Shown here: positions 12,201 to 23,586 of the stretch, one piece after another
Layout of the letters: each line of letters starts with the position of its first letter
Numbering within the stretch: the stretch's first letter is position 1
Assembly: GCA_035041965.1 (NCBI GenBank)
Contig: JAPYMA010002273.1
Coordinates: forward strand, 1 to 64,000
Direction: 5' to 3'
Source of the DNA: Anisakis pegreffii
Taxonomy: Eukaryota > Nematoda > Chromadorea > Rhabditida > Anisakidae
DNA: 64,000 bases
The notes under the pieces: model-generated
Databases searched by the model: none
What the model was told of the DNA's origin: nothing
Seen by the model: only the letters and a program-made list of their open reading frames with translations
Position numbers and translations under genes: made by a program

Positions 12201-13124
12201 ACGGTAATACTCGCGTTGTACAGATTTTGGGTGAAGCGTTACGTGATAATTTCCAGTCGGTGATGTTCCAATTGAAAGTTTGCAAAACAACAAAGAAAGA
12301 TCATATATTACAGCAGCGATTGAAACTTCTCAATCGAATCTACGACCATGTCAAGGTTCGATCGTTTAACGATATCATTAAACACTGATATCCTTATTGC
12401 TAGCTTGCAGCTATGTCTCTAATCGCACGTGTCAAAATGTCAGCGGATTGAGATGAATGCACATTGATGTTGGTATCCCATTTCTCGTATCCGTTTTTGT
12501 CTCCTGAAACTCGTAGATAGTCCGGAAAACGGACCCTTGCACCGAACCGGTTCCATGCGAGTGTTCCTTCGAGAATTGTAGTTTTAGATCAAGCTGTGAT
12601 CTGTCAAATGCGAGCAAATTTTTGCGTAAAAAAGTCCTTTTTGGGATTGCTAAACGTGTCAAAATTGACGATTATCAAATGAGATGCGTAGACATTGATT
12701 GGGTTTATTATCTGATCAGCAATCACAACGCTTTTCAAGCAAATGCCTTCTTGGTTTCATTCAGTAAAACAAGCAATTTTCGGTAGTTTTCAGTCAGAAG
12801 GTCATCCCTTTGACGAATTCAATCATCTGCGCATAGGTAATGATGGTTGCATAACAATAATTTGTTGAATAACGCTCTAAAAACTAATGAGTGTCAATTC
12901 CAAAAATTGTTTACTTCAGTGGAGCTTTCCAGGAAGATAAATTTTTTGCTTGTGTTCAGGTGATACGAGAACGAAGTGACGACGATCTCGAAGAGAGACA
13001 TGTCGAATATGAATGGCACTTCGCAGCGATGGTTGTGGATCGACTGGGATTGATCTTGTTCAGTTTCATTATTGTGATCACTTCATCGGCGATTCTATTA
13101 CGAGCACCATATCTCTTCGCTTGA
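9297..13124 (+). CDS. Nicotinic acetylcholine receptor alpha-type subunit (ACR-16 group), divergent pore
   Basis: Ten exons in phase: 9297-9494, 9830-9984, 10145-10295, 10519-10615, 10772-10865, 11051-11238, 11503-11615, 11769-11888, 12197-12355, 12960-13124; 479 residues. I chose ATG 9297 because it starts a clean signal peptide of about 22 residues ending in AFA. The ligand domain has WxPDILLYN, a 13-residue Cys-loop (C151-C165), SWT at W172 and vicinal cysteines C213-C214 in [10 protein letters not shown], so it is alpha-type. TM1 lies at about 235-256, TM2 at 261-281, TM3 at 296-316 and TM4 at 455-473. TM2 keeps the Glu-Lys filter and the central Leu, but has Gly at the 2' position and Ser at 8' where ACR-16 has Thr and Leu. 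The M3-M4 loop is short and charged. Intron 5 is GC-AG. A poly(A) signal lies at 13287. It is paralogous to the gene at 28288; which C. elegans acr gene it matches is uncertain. Confidence 0.9.
10938..11015 (-). other. tRNA-like relic in intron 5 of the receptor gene
   Basis: On the minus strand, TAGCGTAATGG fits a pol III A box. About 35 nt downstream, GCTCGATTT resembles a degraded B box, but the spacing is short and I cannot fold a full cloverleaf. It may be a decayed tRNA or SINE head; chance is also possible. Confidence 0.2.
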
Positions 13125-14400
13125 GATCACTCATTCCTCTGAATGTTCGCCGTCAATTTTTGTACAGATAAACGTGATTTTTCGTAGAATTTATGGTACA
13201 AAATGCTTGGGGACTTCTCACTTATTGGGCAGTGACGGCAAAATGATGGACCACAGTGGTGATAATAAGTGACAACACGTGACAAAAATAAAAACACAAT
13301 TTTTGTGGCGCAATCGGGTGTACTTCCACTAACCTAAAATTGCTCTGCAACGAAGCATAATATTTTGCGTTTGCTCTACATAGTAGTGATGGTAACCGAC
13401 CGTTATTCGATCGATAGCACCCAGTGAAATTCGGTCAGATTCTGGAATCGGATTGCAACCAAATGATTTTGAGGTTCAGTCAGAATATCGAATTTCGGAA
13501 CCTTGAAAAATGATTTAAGTCTTATTCCGATTGAACGTAAATTTCGTTTGACATCCATCGTCAAAGAGCAAATTGCTTATCTGTTTTAGAGTCATCGCGA
13601 AATCTCGCACTTTTTTCCTTTAAAATGAACCTTTATATTTCCTTCCTTCCTCTACGTACTACGGCACACGTGTACTCTATATTCCGCTGGAGAAGTGTGC
13701 GATACGACTGATGTTGTGCAGAAAATGGACAGACAATGATAAGCACTTTCAAACATCGTAACTGGCATGTGAACGAAGAGATTAGTGCCCTATTCCGTAG
13801 TTAATTCTATCGTGGTGCTTAGACACCTTTTCACAACCTACAATAGAAGTTTTGAGAGAAGAAAACAACAGAATTGACGGATATGTGATGTGTTAGATCG
13901 CTGGAACGAAAGTACCACATAATGATGGTTTTCAAAACGCTGTCGTGCTGCATGCAAAAAAAATCCATCTTTGCGAAATCAGCTAAAGTATACACCTTCG
14001 TTAACAAGATGCTCGGGCACTATTATAGGCATCGGCTCGGTCTATAGAGAATCATCGAATAGCGTCAGCTGAAACAGTGTCTGTGGAAAAGTGTCATGGG
14101 AATTTTGCTCACCCGAAAATCTGTCTTTGAGGTGATTAGAGAAGTGCCGAGAGATTACGAACTGTGGCAGTACGTGGGGTGCAGCTGAGGCATTGACTCT
14201 TGATTGGGCATGAAGCAACCCGGAAATGGGATAAGTCCCAACCGGCTAGTAGCTTTATCCAGATTCATCAAGAGGTGTTCGCACAGAATAGTTTGAGATC
14301 TGCTTTAATTCGTCAATGTTGAAGAGGTTCAAAACCAAAAATTTAACGTTTAGACACGTAATCAGATTGATAGACACCATGAAATACGTCACAAAAAATC
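13125..14400. other. Receptor 3' UTR and gene-free spacer
   Basis: AATAAA at 13287-13292 is the likely poly(A) signal of the receptor gene ending at 13124. Beyond it I find no coding stretch with recognisable homology, no tRNA and no clear repeat. Confidence 0.5.
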
Positions 14401-14439
14401 ATTCTGTCGAATGTTCACATTTTCATTTGTGCATTGGAA

Positions 14440-14519
14440 CGTTTGAACATTTGGACGTTTTAAACATTGAATGTTCAAACGAGCATTTGATCATTTGAAC
14501 TGTGTTTGTTCAAATGATC
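14440..14519. repeat. Cluster of perfect inverted repeats built on TTTGAAC/GTTCAAA
   Basis: Arms 14440-14450 and 14471-14481 are an 11-bp perfect inverted repeat with a 20-nt loop. Arms 14489-14500 and 14508-14519 are a 12-bp perfect inverted repeat with a 7-nt loop. The motif GTTCAAA or its complement recurs several more times between 14410 and 14570. It lies in the gene-free interval between the two receptors. Confidence 0.8.
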
Positions 14520-14569
14520 GACTCTTATAATGTTCAAGTGTTCAAAACGTTATAGCGTTTGAATGAACA

Positions 14570-17500
14570 TCCCTTCATATCAGATGTATCATAAAACGTG
14601 TTATCAGCATTCTAAAACGGAACGGCAATACTTTGCAATAGCATTCATCCATAGAATGCATCATGCTCGCTTTGCAATAAATCATTGCGCAATTGTGTTA
14701 TAACCCTTGTGAAACTTTTGATGTCTTTACAGAGAGTTCGAAGCACTGAACGTTCGGACTTAATTTGAGTGTAATTTCTATCCAAAAATCTCGCATATTA
14801 CCACCTAATGTTCCTGATTTATTTTCAAATATGCTAAGCCAGCCGTCATATCTAAACTGTCTACATGAAGAAGATGGCATCTAGGGGAATTGCTGAATTC
14901 TGGTTAATCCATAAAATGAATCATGTTTGGTTTGTAATAGATCAAAATCAACAATCGTGTCTCGCAGTTGTTGGTATAATAGAATTTGATTTCATCAAGT
15001 TTTTAATTTTTTCAGCACTATTGTTTTTATAAAGTAAGAGAAATAGACGCTTCCCCAAGGAACACATTTGTAACGGATCGGAATTTAAAGAACGCATCCT
15101 TTTTCTACAGACAATTTATTCTCGTTAATAAATCGTTACATGCACTGAAACAATGAGCTAATACCATCGGAACCTTTCAACTCGTCAGATAATATATTGT
15201 GGCATGCTGCCTCAATTGTTCCCGCAAGATCAATTCACACTGCTTCAATTTAAGTGTTCTCATCAAAAGCTGAGATTATTCGATCGTTTGCCCAGCAAAT
15301 AATTGTGATGAAGTTGAACGTTTCGGTAGAACTCAAATTTATGCAAATTCAAGAGTTTATGATCATTTGTGTGATTCGGAATACCATCTTTTATTATTTT
15401 GTGCAGAACTTCGCGACCAGTTGGGAAGAGCCTAATAGGGTGGTTGGTAATTTCGAATACTTGGTTGTCGCAAAAGAAGGGAAATGAGAGCACACTCTGC
15501 TTCCTTAAAGCACCAATAAATCCATCTGCAACCGTTCATCAATAGATCAATTTGTAATATGCCTTCAATTTGGAGCTTCATTCAGTTGCAATGCTCGTTG
15601 ATCATCTCAGCAACAGAATCCTCTCCAAATCGTGCAATCATTCGACTGGCGAAATCCGAGATTTGAAGTTACACATTCTCAAACAACTTAAGAAGGTTGG
15701 TTGCTTCTTGAGAAGCATTTGAGAGCACTCCTCGGATGAACTTAGACGAAAACTTCTTCTGTATCCGGAAAGGGATGAAAATTTTTGTTCAACATTCACA
15801 ACAAATAGGCTTGCCAGAATTTTTTTTTGGACTGACTCAGAAATTCGCGATTTAAAGGAATTATGAATCAGTCAACGATAGAACTTATTTGAGGAAGGCA
15901 CTTTCAAAGCATTGATACTCAGTGAGACTTTGTTGATTTGTTGTTCTGTGGGACAGCGTTCAAAACACATTTTTCGGCATCTTTTAGTTTTTTTTCATTT
16001 CTTCGTGTACTCGACTCGGATTGCCCAAATTTTCAACATTTACTGCAACTGGTATCTTGAAGACTGAAAATCTTCTTTTAAGAGTAATCCATTAACACTG
16101 ATCAACAAGTTTTTCGCATTCGATGTGTTGTTGAGAAGCTAACAAAGAAAGATGAGCACATGAATTTGTGTTCGCTCAATTCAGTTACTTTGTTTCATGA
16201 GTGGATCATGCTTTCGAATTGGATGGGTGCCGGCCTGCCGAAAATATGACTGAACAATATCTGAAGTCTTAGGATGTAATCAAATTATTCAAATCAGATT
16301 ATTCCTGAATGGGAGCATACAATTTTGGAGTTTATCAATTTGTTAAAAGGGACGGATCCATAGTCGGTTCGTAATGATATCATTACCAGCATCTACTGTT
16401 GTTCAATAAGCAGTTCATAGAAAGTGGGGAGATGCTTGCTTGTGGTTAGCTAATGGTTCTCCGTTGCCATGATGGAATTCTTTCATTATATCTGCTCGAA
16501 AATTCTTTCCATGAATTGATTTCTCATACATTTTTCTCGTAATTCGGTGGAGTCGAGTGCTGGTTCAGTTCGTTGTGCTCTGGTTTTTAGATCACTCTGC
16601 TTTTTACGTGTTCAACGCGTAAACCAAGAGAAATTTTCCGTTGTTCTACAAGTTTACACTTTCAAAAAATTCCATTTTTCTCAGCAATCGAATTTATCAA
16701 AATGCTCAGTTGGTCGCGAACAATGACTAATTAAATATCTCGCGGAGGTTCCACGAAATGTGATATATCTGGTATCATTCAAACTGATCATTAGTATCTA
16801 TCTGAGATCTTGTAGCTGCCAGCGCTCAATATATGCTGAATATCAGTATGAACTGAGCCGTCGATTCAACGCATCTCACCACGGTTGCATTCGCATGTGC
16901 GATGGTACTCCGATTTGGCATAAGCGATCAGACGCAAACCTCCGATTTCTCCGATGTTACATCCCATCTGGGATTCATGCAGAACGTTTATAGATCGTCT
17001 CTGTAATCACCACGACCTTTTCTCCTCTAATCGACGAATACGATTATTCCGTTCAAATCGTACAATTATCTAATCATCTCTTGACACATTTTCCTGCACA
17101 ATCGCATAGCGTATAGTAGAGAATTGTTGGTGAGTTCAAGTAATAACTCAAAAATACTTTCGTTTCGCTATGCTTTTTAGAGTATATTTCAAAACTGAAG
17201 CAAGCAATCCGCATTCAGATTGATGAATCGCTTTGTTGTCTGATTTTTGTCTCGTACTTTCATTCCCTTTGGCCACATCAGCTCGTTCCATTTTTCAACT
17301 TTTCTTCATCGAATCGCTTCATGCTGCTGCCTGCGTTTCAAATCATTCAACAAAATTCTTCAATAGCAAAATTCCACTTCGTCAAACCATTTCTTCTCTT
17401 TTGAGCTCGTTTACACTTATTTTCAATCTTAAACCTTTACCTTCATCCTCGTAATTGAGCAATCATCTTCATCACACATCTTTTTGCTCATGATTTTAGT

Positions 17501-20295
17501 AATAGTTAGAGCATCAGTGCTGCCCGAATCACCGTCTTTTTCCATTCGAAAATTTCTCCAATATTTCGAGTGGACTCGATGAACAAGCAAAAATGTTCTG
17601 CTCAAATGATTTTGACTGAAGAATTTCTTCAGAAATATTTTCACACACTCAAGTGCCTCCTGCCAAACAACTGTTCTCGTTCGTTTTCGCATCAACAGCA
17701 TATCCGTCCGTTCATCCATTTCCACTGCTCAATATTACCTTCGAAAGTTGTCACAAAAGTTTGTTTCCCGAGTAATCTTCATAATTTTACAACATTTGTT
17801 GATGGCAATTTATCGCTGAATTCCAAAAAATTTTCTTTGTCATAGCAAACTTCTGCAGAGAACAAAAACCGGCGTTTTGCTCAGTTCTGATATTCTTTAC
17901 ACATGGAAGTTGATCGAATTGATCATTTAAAGCGAATTCTGCCATCGAATCCAGAAGTTTCGCAGAAAATATGCTATAGCCATGGTACATTCTCGAAATT
18001 TAGATGATTGAGAATATTAACGACCGAAAGAACCTTCCATTGCAAGGCAAACAGATCCATGCTGATTTGTCCTGCGTAACGATCGTTTTGTAAGTGATCC
18101 GGTTACATTAATCGAAAAATTGATCGTTTGTGTCCATTTCCAAAATTTTATGATCTAAGGCCGACTACAGGCTTACCGAGTGGTTTGTGATAACCTGAAC
18201 TCATTCGAATTTCGTCCGGGTTATTGGCATATTTATTTGCCGTGTTGTTCGAAGTATTTTCGTTCAGATGAATTTAAAAAGTTCAAATGAAATCTATTTG
18301 AAACGACTTAAAAGAATCTGGTGATTTATTTGCATGTTGTTGAGCACGTAGTGCTGTACTGAAGCCATCGTAAGACACAGTAAAGGAGCCAGACGTTTGT
18401 CATGAACGAACTTCAAAGGACGCACAACGATCTATCGTGGTCTTACATTCGAACACAATGTGCATTCCAATAGCCGGGAAACTCTTTTCAACATTTCATA
18501 AGATTTATTTTTATTTATTGCTCACTACTCCCAAAAACAAAGAAAGTTTTGAAGTTGTACAATTCTAAAACTTAAAAAAGTTTTTTGTCTTGATTTTTCA
18601 CACCAATCATCATGTGAATTTTTTGAATCGACCATTGCGATAGTAAACATTTGAGAGTGCAATTTGTAAAAAGATCCGAATTCACTGCTATATTTGGAAA
18701 TTTCTCGTGAAATTTCCTTCAATTCTACCAAAAAATTCACTCGGATGTGGGCTGATTGATTGACGAAAGTCACAAATCTGACAGATTTCTCAAAATTTTT
18801 TCGCATTTTCATGTTCTGATCAACCGAATAATTCATTCTGATTGATGATAATCCACATTTTTAAAAACCGACTCGAACGCTACCTTATGCAACCACCTTC
18901 GAGTGCAGTTTATCATTTCATTCCCTGGTTTAATCTGACTCCGTCTTCGCATTCTGCATCCAGCCGCGATCATACGAGGATAATGCGGTCTTCCATACAT
19001 AAGCCTCTTCATTACGTCTTTTAGTGTTGCTCTCAGGTGTGCTCACCGTAACTCAATGCACATAGGTGAACAGTCGATATGAACAGATTTATCATTGTTC
19101 TATGTGGATTTGAATGTGCTAAAACATCGGTGGATTGGAATGTTGATGGGACTCGTTGAAAATGACTCGAAAGAGACCCGGCTGCGTTCGTTCATTAATT
19201 CGGTTGATGAAACACATTCGGATGATTTAGTTCGGAGCATTTTCACATACACTTAATACCAACATTCATTGAATGGCTCGGATATATTCACTCTTTTTTT
19301 GTCATTCATTCGAAGCTTCTTATGCCTGTGAACATCCATCCATTTATTTCGCTCATTCACTTATCTTATCAGAGCAACTGCTCCCTCATCACCGTCAGCA
19401 TCATTCGTCTGAGAACGCCGCCTACATTCTGAAAGGCAATCAACACAAACAGACCTTTTCGCACAAGAACACACATTTTAGAACTTTCGAAACGATACTG
19501 CCATGCTGCTGAAATCTTCATTGTTACGCCACTAGATTTATTCATTGTGTTTTTGTGTGATTTGTTGTTATCAGTACATTTTCGTGTCAGTATTTGCTAC
19601 TTTTCACGATCACCAGTTGATCATTTGATCACTGCTGCCACTGATTAAAATCGCAATCGTCAGCGAGTTTTTGCTTCTTACTTCCGATACTCCAGCGGAT
19701 TCATATTTTAGTGACTTTCCGTCTTTTCAGCAATTAATCAATTTTTTTCATCGCTTCTTGCGCCCATATATTGACCGATTTCTTCGACGCATCAGTTCTT
19801 GAATCTGTAACGCGCCTAGCAAATCATCTACAACGTGTTCCATCGTCATACCCGATAGCCTAACTGTGTCAGCGGAGTAATGACTGCACGCGGAACTCAA
19901 TTTCGCTATCTCGAAATCCATCAAAAGTTTTAGTTTTGATTACTTTTAGTTCTAAACTGAACGATATTGATAGTTTCAATTATAACGATTCGAAAAATCA
20001 GCCTTCAGCTGATCTTAATAGGTTCTTAATTGAATCGGCGAATAATGGTTGTTTCGCGTCTCACAGTGAGTAGAAAGTGTTAATGTAGACATTCATGAAT
20101 CGCTAAAAACACATTTGTTGGATCATCGATTTATTTCACGCTTTCATCCATAATTTATTTATTTGTATTTCTTTTGCTTATTATGCTGTGATCGATACTG
20201 AAAGGCCATTTCTGCAAAGCAAATCATATCCACTGCACTGTTCACTGTTCAAGTTTCATGTTGCACACTAGAAATCAATCGTTCTGTTCACAAAT
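14570..20295. other. Gene-free AT-rich spacer
   Basis: About 5.7 kb without a coding region that I can support. ORFs of 60-100 codons occur on both strands at the rate expected by chance. None shows a known domain, and none can be joined to neighbours by good splice sites. No tRNA, satellite or transposase fragment was recognised. Confidence 0.45.
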
Positions 20296-20352
20296 ACCTC
20301 GGAATTTCGAAAATGTTTAGAAATTTGTCTATTGAAGTAAAAATTCCGAGGT
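20296..20352. repeat. 12-bp perfect inverted repeat
   Basis: ACCTCGGAATTT at 20296-20307 is repeated in inverse at 20341-20352 with a 33-bp spacer. No flanking duplication or coding content is apparent. Confidence 0.6.
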
Positions 20353-20908
20353 TGCAAGGCTCATATCTTTACAGAAATCATCGTCCAACCAGTAATTAGC
20401 AAATCATATTGCAAACTGATGGAAGTAGCAGCATGGAATAATGTTGGTTTTATATCTTTACAGCACATTCACTTCAGTTAACGAATAACTTTAGTACTAT
20501 CGATCACACATTCTGGGCTTAGTCTGTGTCAGGTTCCTGCAGCATTGTTCCAACGAACATCACATCTTCAAAGTAAACGCTCCCATAGGGAATTCTTTTG
20601 GTTGTCCAATGATGAGCAAAAGATCCGTTGAAACATTGTGACAAGACTATTCGCAGCACTAGATTCAAGTAGATCAAATTCGAAACTAGACGGATCTCTT
20701 CCCTCCTGCTACAGATCAAGTGCAACTCTCTGAATCCTGTGATCCTCAAATTTTTAGGACCTTATTCATATGAATCGTGCATCGTATCAAAGGCAATCGT
20801 CGGCACTAAATTTTTCAGTATCAATGAACGTTGTTTCAGTGCCTTGAGCCCGGAAATTCTATAGTTTTTGTCTGTTATTTCTGGTCTCGGCAGAAAAAAT
20901 TCCGCCTC

Positions 20909-20983
20909 GAGTCTGGAGATCTTTCTTTTTGCAATGACACAAATTTTAATAATGCGAAATTTCTCAATCACGAGTGTGATCCA
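20909..20983 (+). repeat. 75-bp dispersed repeat, copy 1
   Basis: This stretch matches 21814-21888 in the same orientation with roughly one mismatch in eight, including a perfect run AATTTTAATAATGCGAAATT. The two copies are 0.9 kb apart. One frame stays open through both copies, but the differences there change amino acids, so I read it as a non-coding repeat. Confidence 0.7.
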
Positions 20984-21813
20984 TTTTCTGTCAACCGAAG
21001 TAAGTTTGCAAAGGATTCGTTCCCATTTTCGGAGCTTTTGGTATGAGTTGCAAGGGAGAATAGGTTGTTATCAGAAAAAGCTTATTTGCTTGTGTCGTTC
21101 GAGTTTTTTCTCGCTGAGGAGCAGTCTCGTTGAAGGCAGCAAGCAGCAATTGCAAAGGATAACGATGAGTTTTTATTCGAGTGATTTGTGATGCAATGTT
21201 AATGTGTTGCGCCCGAAAAACTGTATGCAGCATTATTACGCATTCCTGTTTATTTTCTTTAAGTTCTCCTCAAAGCCTCTTTGTGATAAACACTCAAGAG
21301 TGCGATAATAAGCTCATCATCATAGTAAGCTATACATCCACTCAAGTAATGCATTTTAATGGGCCTTAATGTGATGGATTCATGAGACGGGAAATGAGAT
21401 CAATGGAATTCAGTTGGTAAATTCTTAAACTTTCAATGGGATTCTTTCGTGTGAATTCATTCAGATGGCTTTTGCTGAACCGATTGTGCCAATTCGCATA
21501 GAATTTGCTAACAATAAGTGCATATTGTGAGTGTGTTAAGTTGTCAACGCTCACACATATTGATTATGATCTGTATTCAAGCATTCACTATGAGATTTTC
21601 AGTCTGAATTTTTTCTAAGTTCGAAATGTTCAGGGAAATAATGAGACGTCCATTGCTAAGAATCATAGATCAAGAACAAATTTTATGAGGATGAATTATT
21701 TCAGTATGAAGCGATTTCATAGCTGTGGCTTCAACTGAAATAGTTCAAATAGAGGAATTTGATCAGCGAAATATTTTTATTTTAGGAAGTTCAAGATTGA
21801 TACCATTTTATTC

Positions 21814-21888
21814 GAGCCTGGAGATCGTTCTGTTTACAATGACACGAATTTTAATAATGCGAAATTTCTCATTCACAGTTCGGATCAC
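21814..21888 (+). repeat. 75-bp dispersed repeat, copy 2
   Basis: Second copy of the 20909-20983 repeat, same strand. It ends about 50 bp before the unexplained ORF at 21940. The boundaries are diffuse and no terminal repeats are visible. Confidence 0.7.
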
Positions 21889-21939
21889 AGCGAATTGCCT
21901 AGAATTCATGATTCACTATAGGATGTTGCATTTTATAAG

Positions 21940-22536
21940 ATGTTTTCAAGTGGAGTTAGGATATGCATCCATTTGCTTGAGAATAATTATATGTTAATTC
22001 GTAAATTAGCATCTTTAATCAATATTCCCATATTGCACAACGCTGATCCCATACATTCTCATCGAATTGATCACATTCGTAATGTATGCATATACGCTTT
22101 TAATATCCTTTTGCTATTGCAAAATGAAAACAACCTGACCAATTCGGTTCGTAACCGACGACCAGTCGAATTATGTAGTGCTTGCATTTCCAAATCTACC
22201 GGACTCGAGGGAATGGGAGAAGTGAAATTATCTTCCTCAATCTACTACTACTATAATGTGTTTGTCAATCTAATCAAAATAATTGGCGACTTGTATTTAC
22301 TATTGGCACTAGTGATGTGCTATTGTAATAGAACGCTGAATTTAGTAGTGGCGGCTCAAATGGGACTATCAAAAAAGACAATGGATATTTTTACCTCCAG
22401 AATAATGAGAAGTGAGAATATTAAGATACTGTTTATCAAGGTAATATTCAGAAGTATTTTATCGTACGTGCTTTGCAGCACTCTCAATGTTTTCCCTCAT
22501 TGCATTCGTTGCTGTTGTTTTTTTGGCTTAACCTGA
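21940..22536 (+). CDS. Unrecognised 198-codon ORF (hypothetical)
   Basis: This is the longest open frame in the 15-kb spacer between the receptors. It starts with a true ATG, ends in TGA and has no introns. I do not recognise a family. Three hydrophobic stretches could be membrane segments: around residues 50-60, 105-130 and 165-185, the middle one containing DLYLLLALVM. Cysteines cluster near the C-terminus (CIRCCCF). There is no convincing poly(A) signal directly downstream. It could be a chance ORF in AT-rich DNA, a decayed receptor-like gene, or part of a repeat, since a dispersed repeat copy lies just upstream. Every other gene here has many introns, so a single-exon gene would be out of character. 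Confidence 0.2.
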   Translation: MFSSGVRICIHLLENNYMLIRKLASLINIPILHNADPIHSHRIDHIRNVCIYAFNILLLLQNENNLTNSVRNRRPVELCSACISKSTGLEGMGEVKLSSSIYYYYNVFVNLIKIIGDLYLLLALVMCYCNRTLNLVVAAQMGLSKKTMDIFTSRIMRSENIKILFIKVIFRSILSYVLCSTLNVFPHCIRCCCFFGLT

Positions 22537-23391
22537 ATCGCAGTTCAAAAAATATTTCATTATCTTGGCCACACTGAATCAGATATTTCATAGCAGTTGT
22601 TTTTTTCAAATACGTTGTATAGTGGATATATTTTTAGATGGAAGGTAATATTTTTTATTGGATATGATTTCAACGGATGCATCATCTCGTTTCGTCGGGC
22701 AGTATGATGTGTTTGAGTGCTGTTTGTCATAGCCGAATGAATAGCAGCGAATAGAATGGACGTGCAACGAACGATATCGCAGATATTCAATTTATTAGGC
22801 ATTCAAACTGGTCATCTTTTTCTTGCTTCACTGTTAAACGTCATCGTTTATGCAGTCGATGGCAATTCTCCATGAGTTTTTTTCCTGCATAAGGCAGGTT
22901 TTCGTAGTATTATGACCGTTGCTTATGTCACTTTGATTAGGTCCTAAGCGATTAGCATTGGGTTCGTAGTCGACGTAAGAATAAAGCACAAACGCAATCC
23001 ATAAACGTAGCGATTCGAAAGATATAAATCTGCTTTGATGGTTCACTGACTAGATAGTTCAGCTTTTTCAACTACCGGATTTTCATAGCAGGTCAACGAT
23101 TTTGACAAAATAACTTTCGATTTTGATAAGCTACCATTAAAGCAGATTAATGGATGTTAGTATGTGTTCAGTTATCGTTAGGTATGAATATCGTTGTGCT
23201 GGAAAGTTTTGAATTTTGCTTCTTTGTTATCAAAAGAAACAAGCGAAGCATTCTGGATGAGACGGTCAAAGTGCGGTGATTGATTGGCGATGTGGGTGCA
23301 GGAAAATTTTTTGAATTATGGACGATGTGTGCAAAAGATTGCGAAAGAAATGAATGAATGAATGTGTTGCTGAAATGATGGATCAGTTGAG
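22537..23391. other. Gene-free spacer
   Basis: No supported gene or RNA. Short ORFs occur on both strands only. Confidence 0.45.
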
Positions 23392-23586
23392 ACGATGATA
23401 TCCATGAAAATATTCATCCGAACTATTCGGTTCAAGTGTTGGCTAATTCCAGCGAACATTTTTCATTCTCGCAATTCACTCTTTAGATTCGTTAACATCA
23501 GCAACTTCATCGTTATCATCCACAATTCTTCGGTTGTTTGTACTTCCCGAGTTACTTCGGATGAATATTTTCATGGATATCATCGT
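23392..23586. mobile_element. MITE-like element with 31-bp perfect terminal inverted repeats
   Basis: The arm 23392-23422 is the exact reverse complement of 23556-23586 (31 of 31). The 133-bp spacer carries no transposase-like ORF. Size (195 bp) and arm length fit a non-autonomous DNA transposon. I could not identify a convincing target-site duplication in the flanks, so an inverted duplication of other origin remains possible. Confidence 0.55.

Noticed and set aside
16760..16993. 77-codon ORF with several Cys and His
   Set aside because: No recognised zinc-binding spacing and no exon context.
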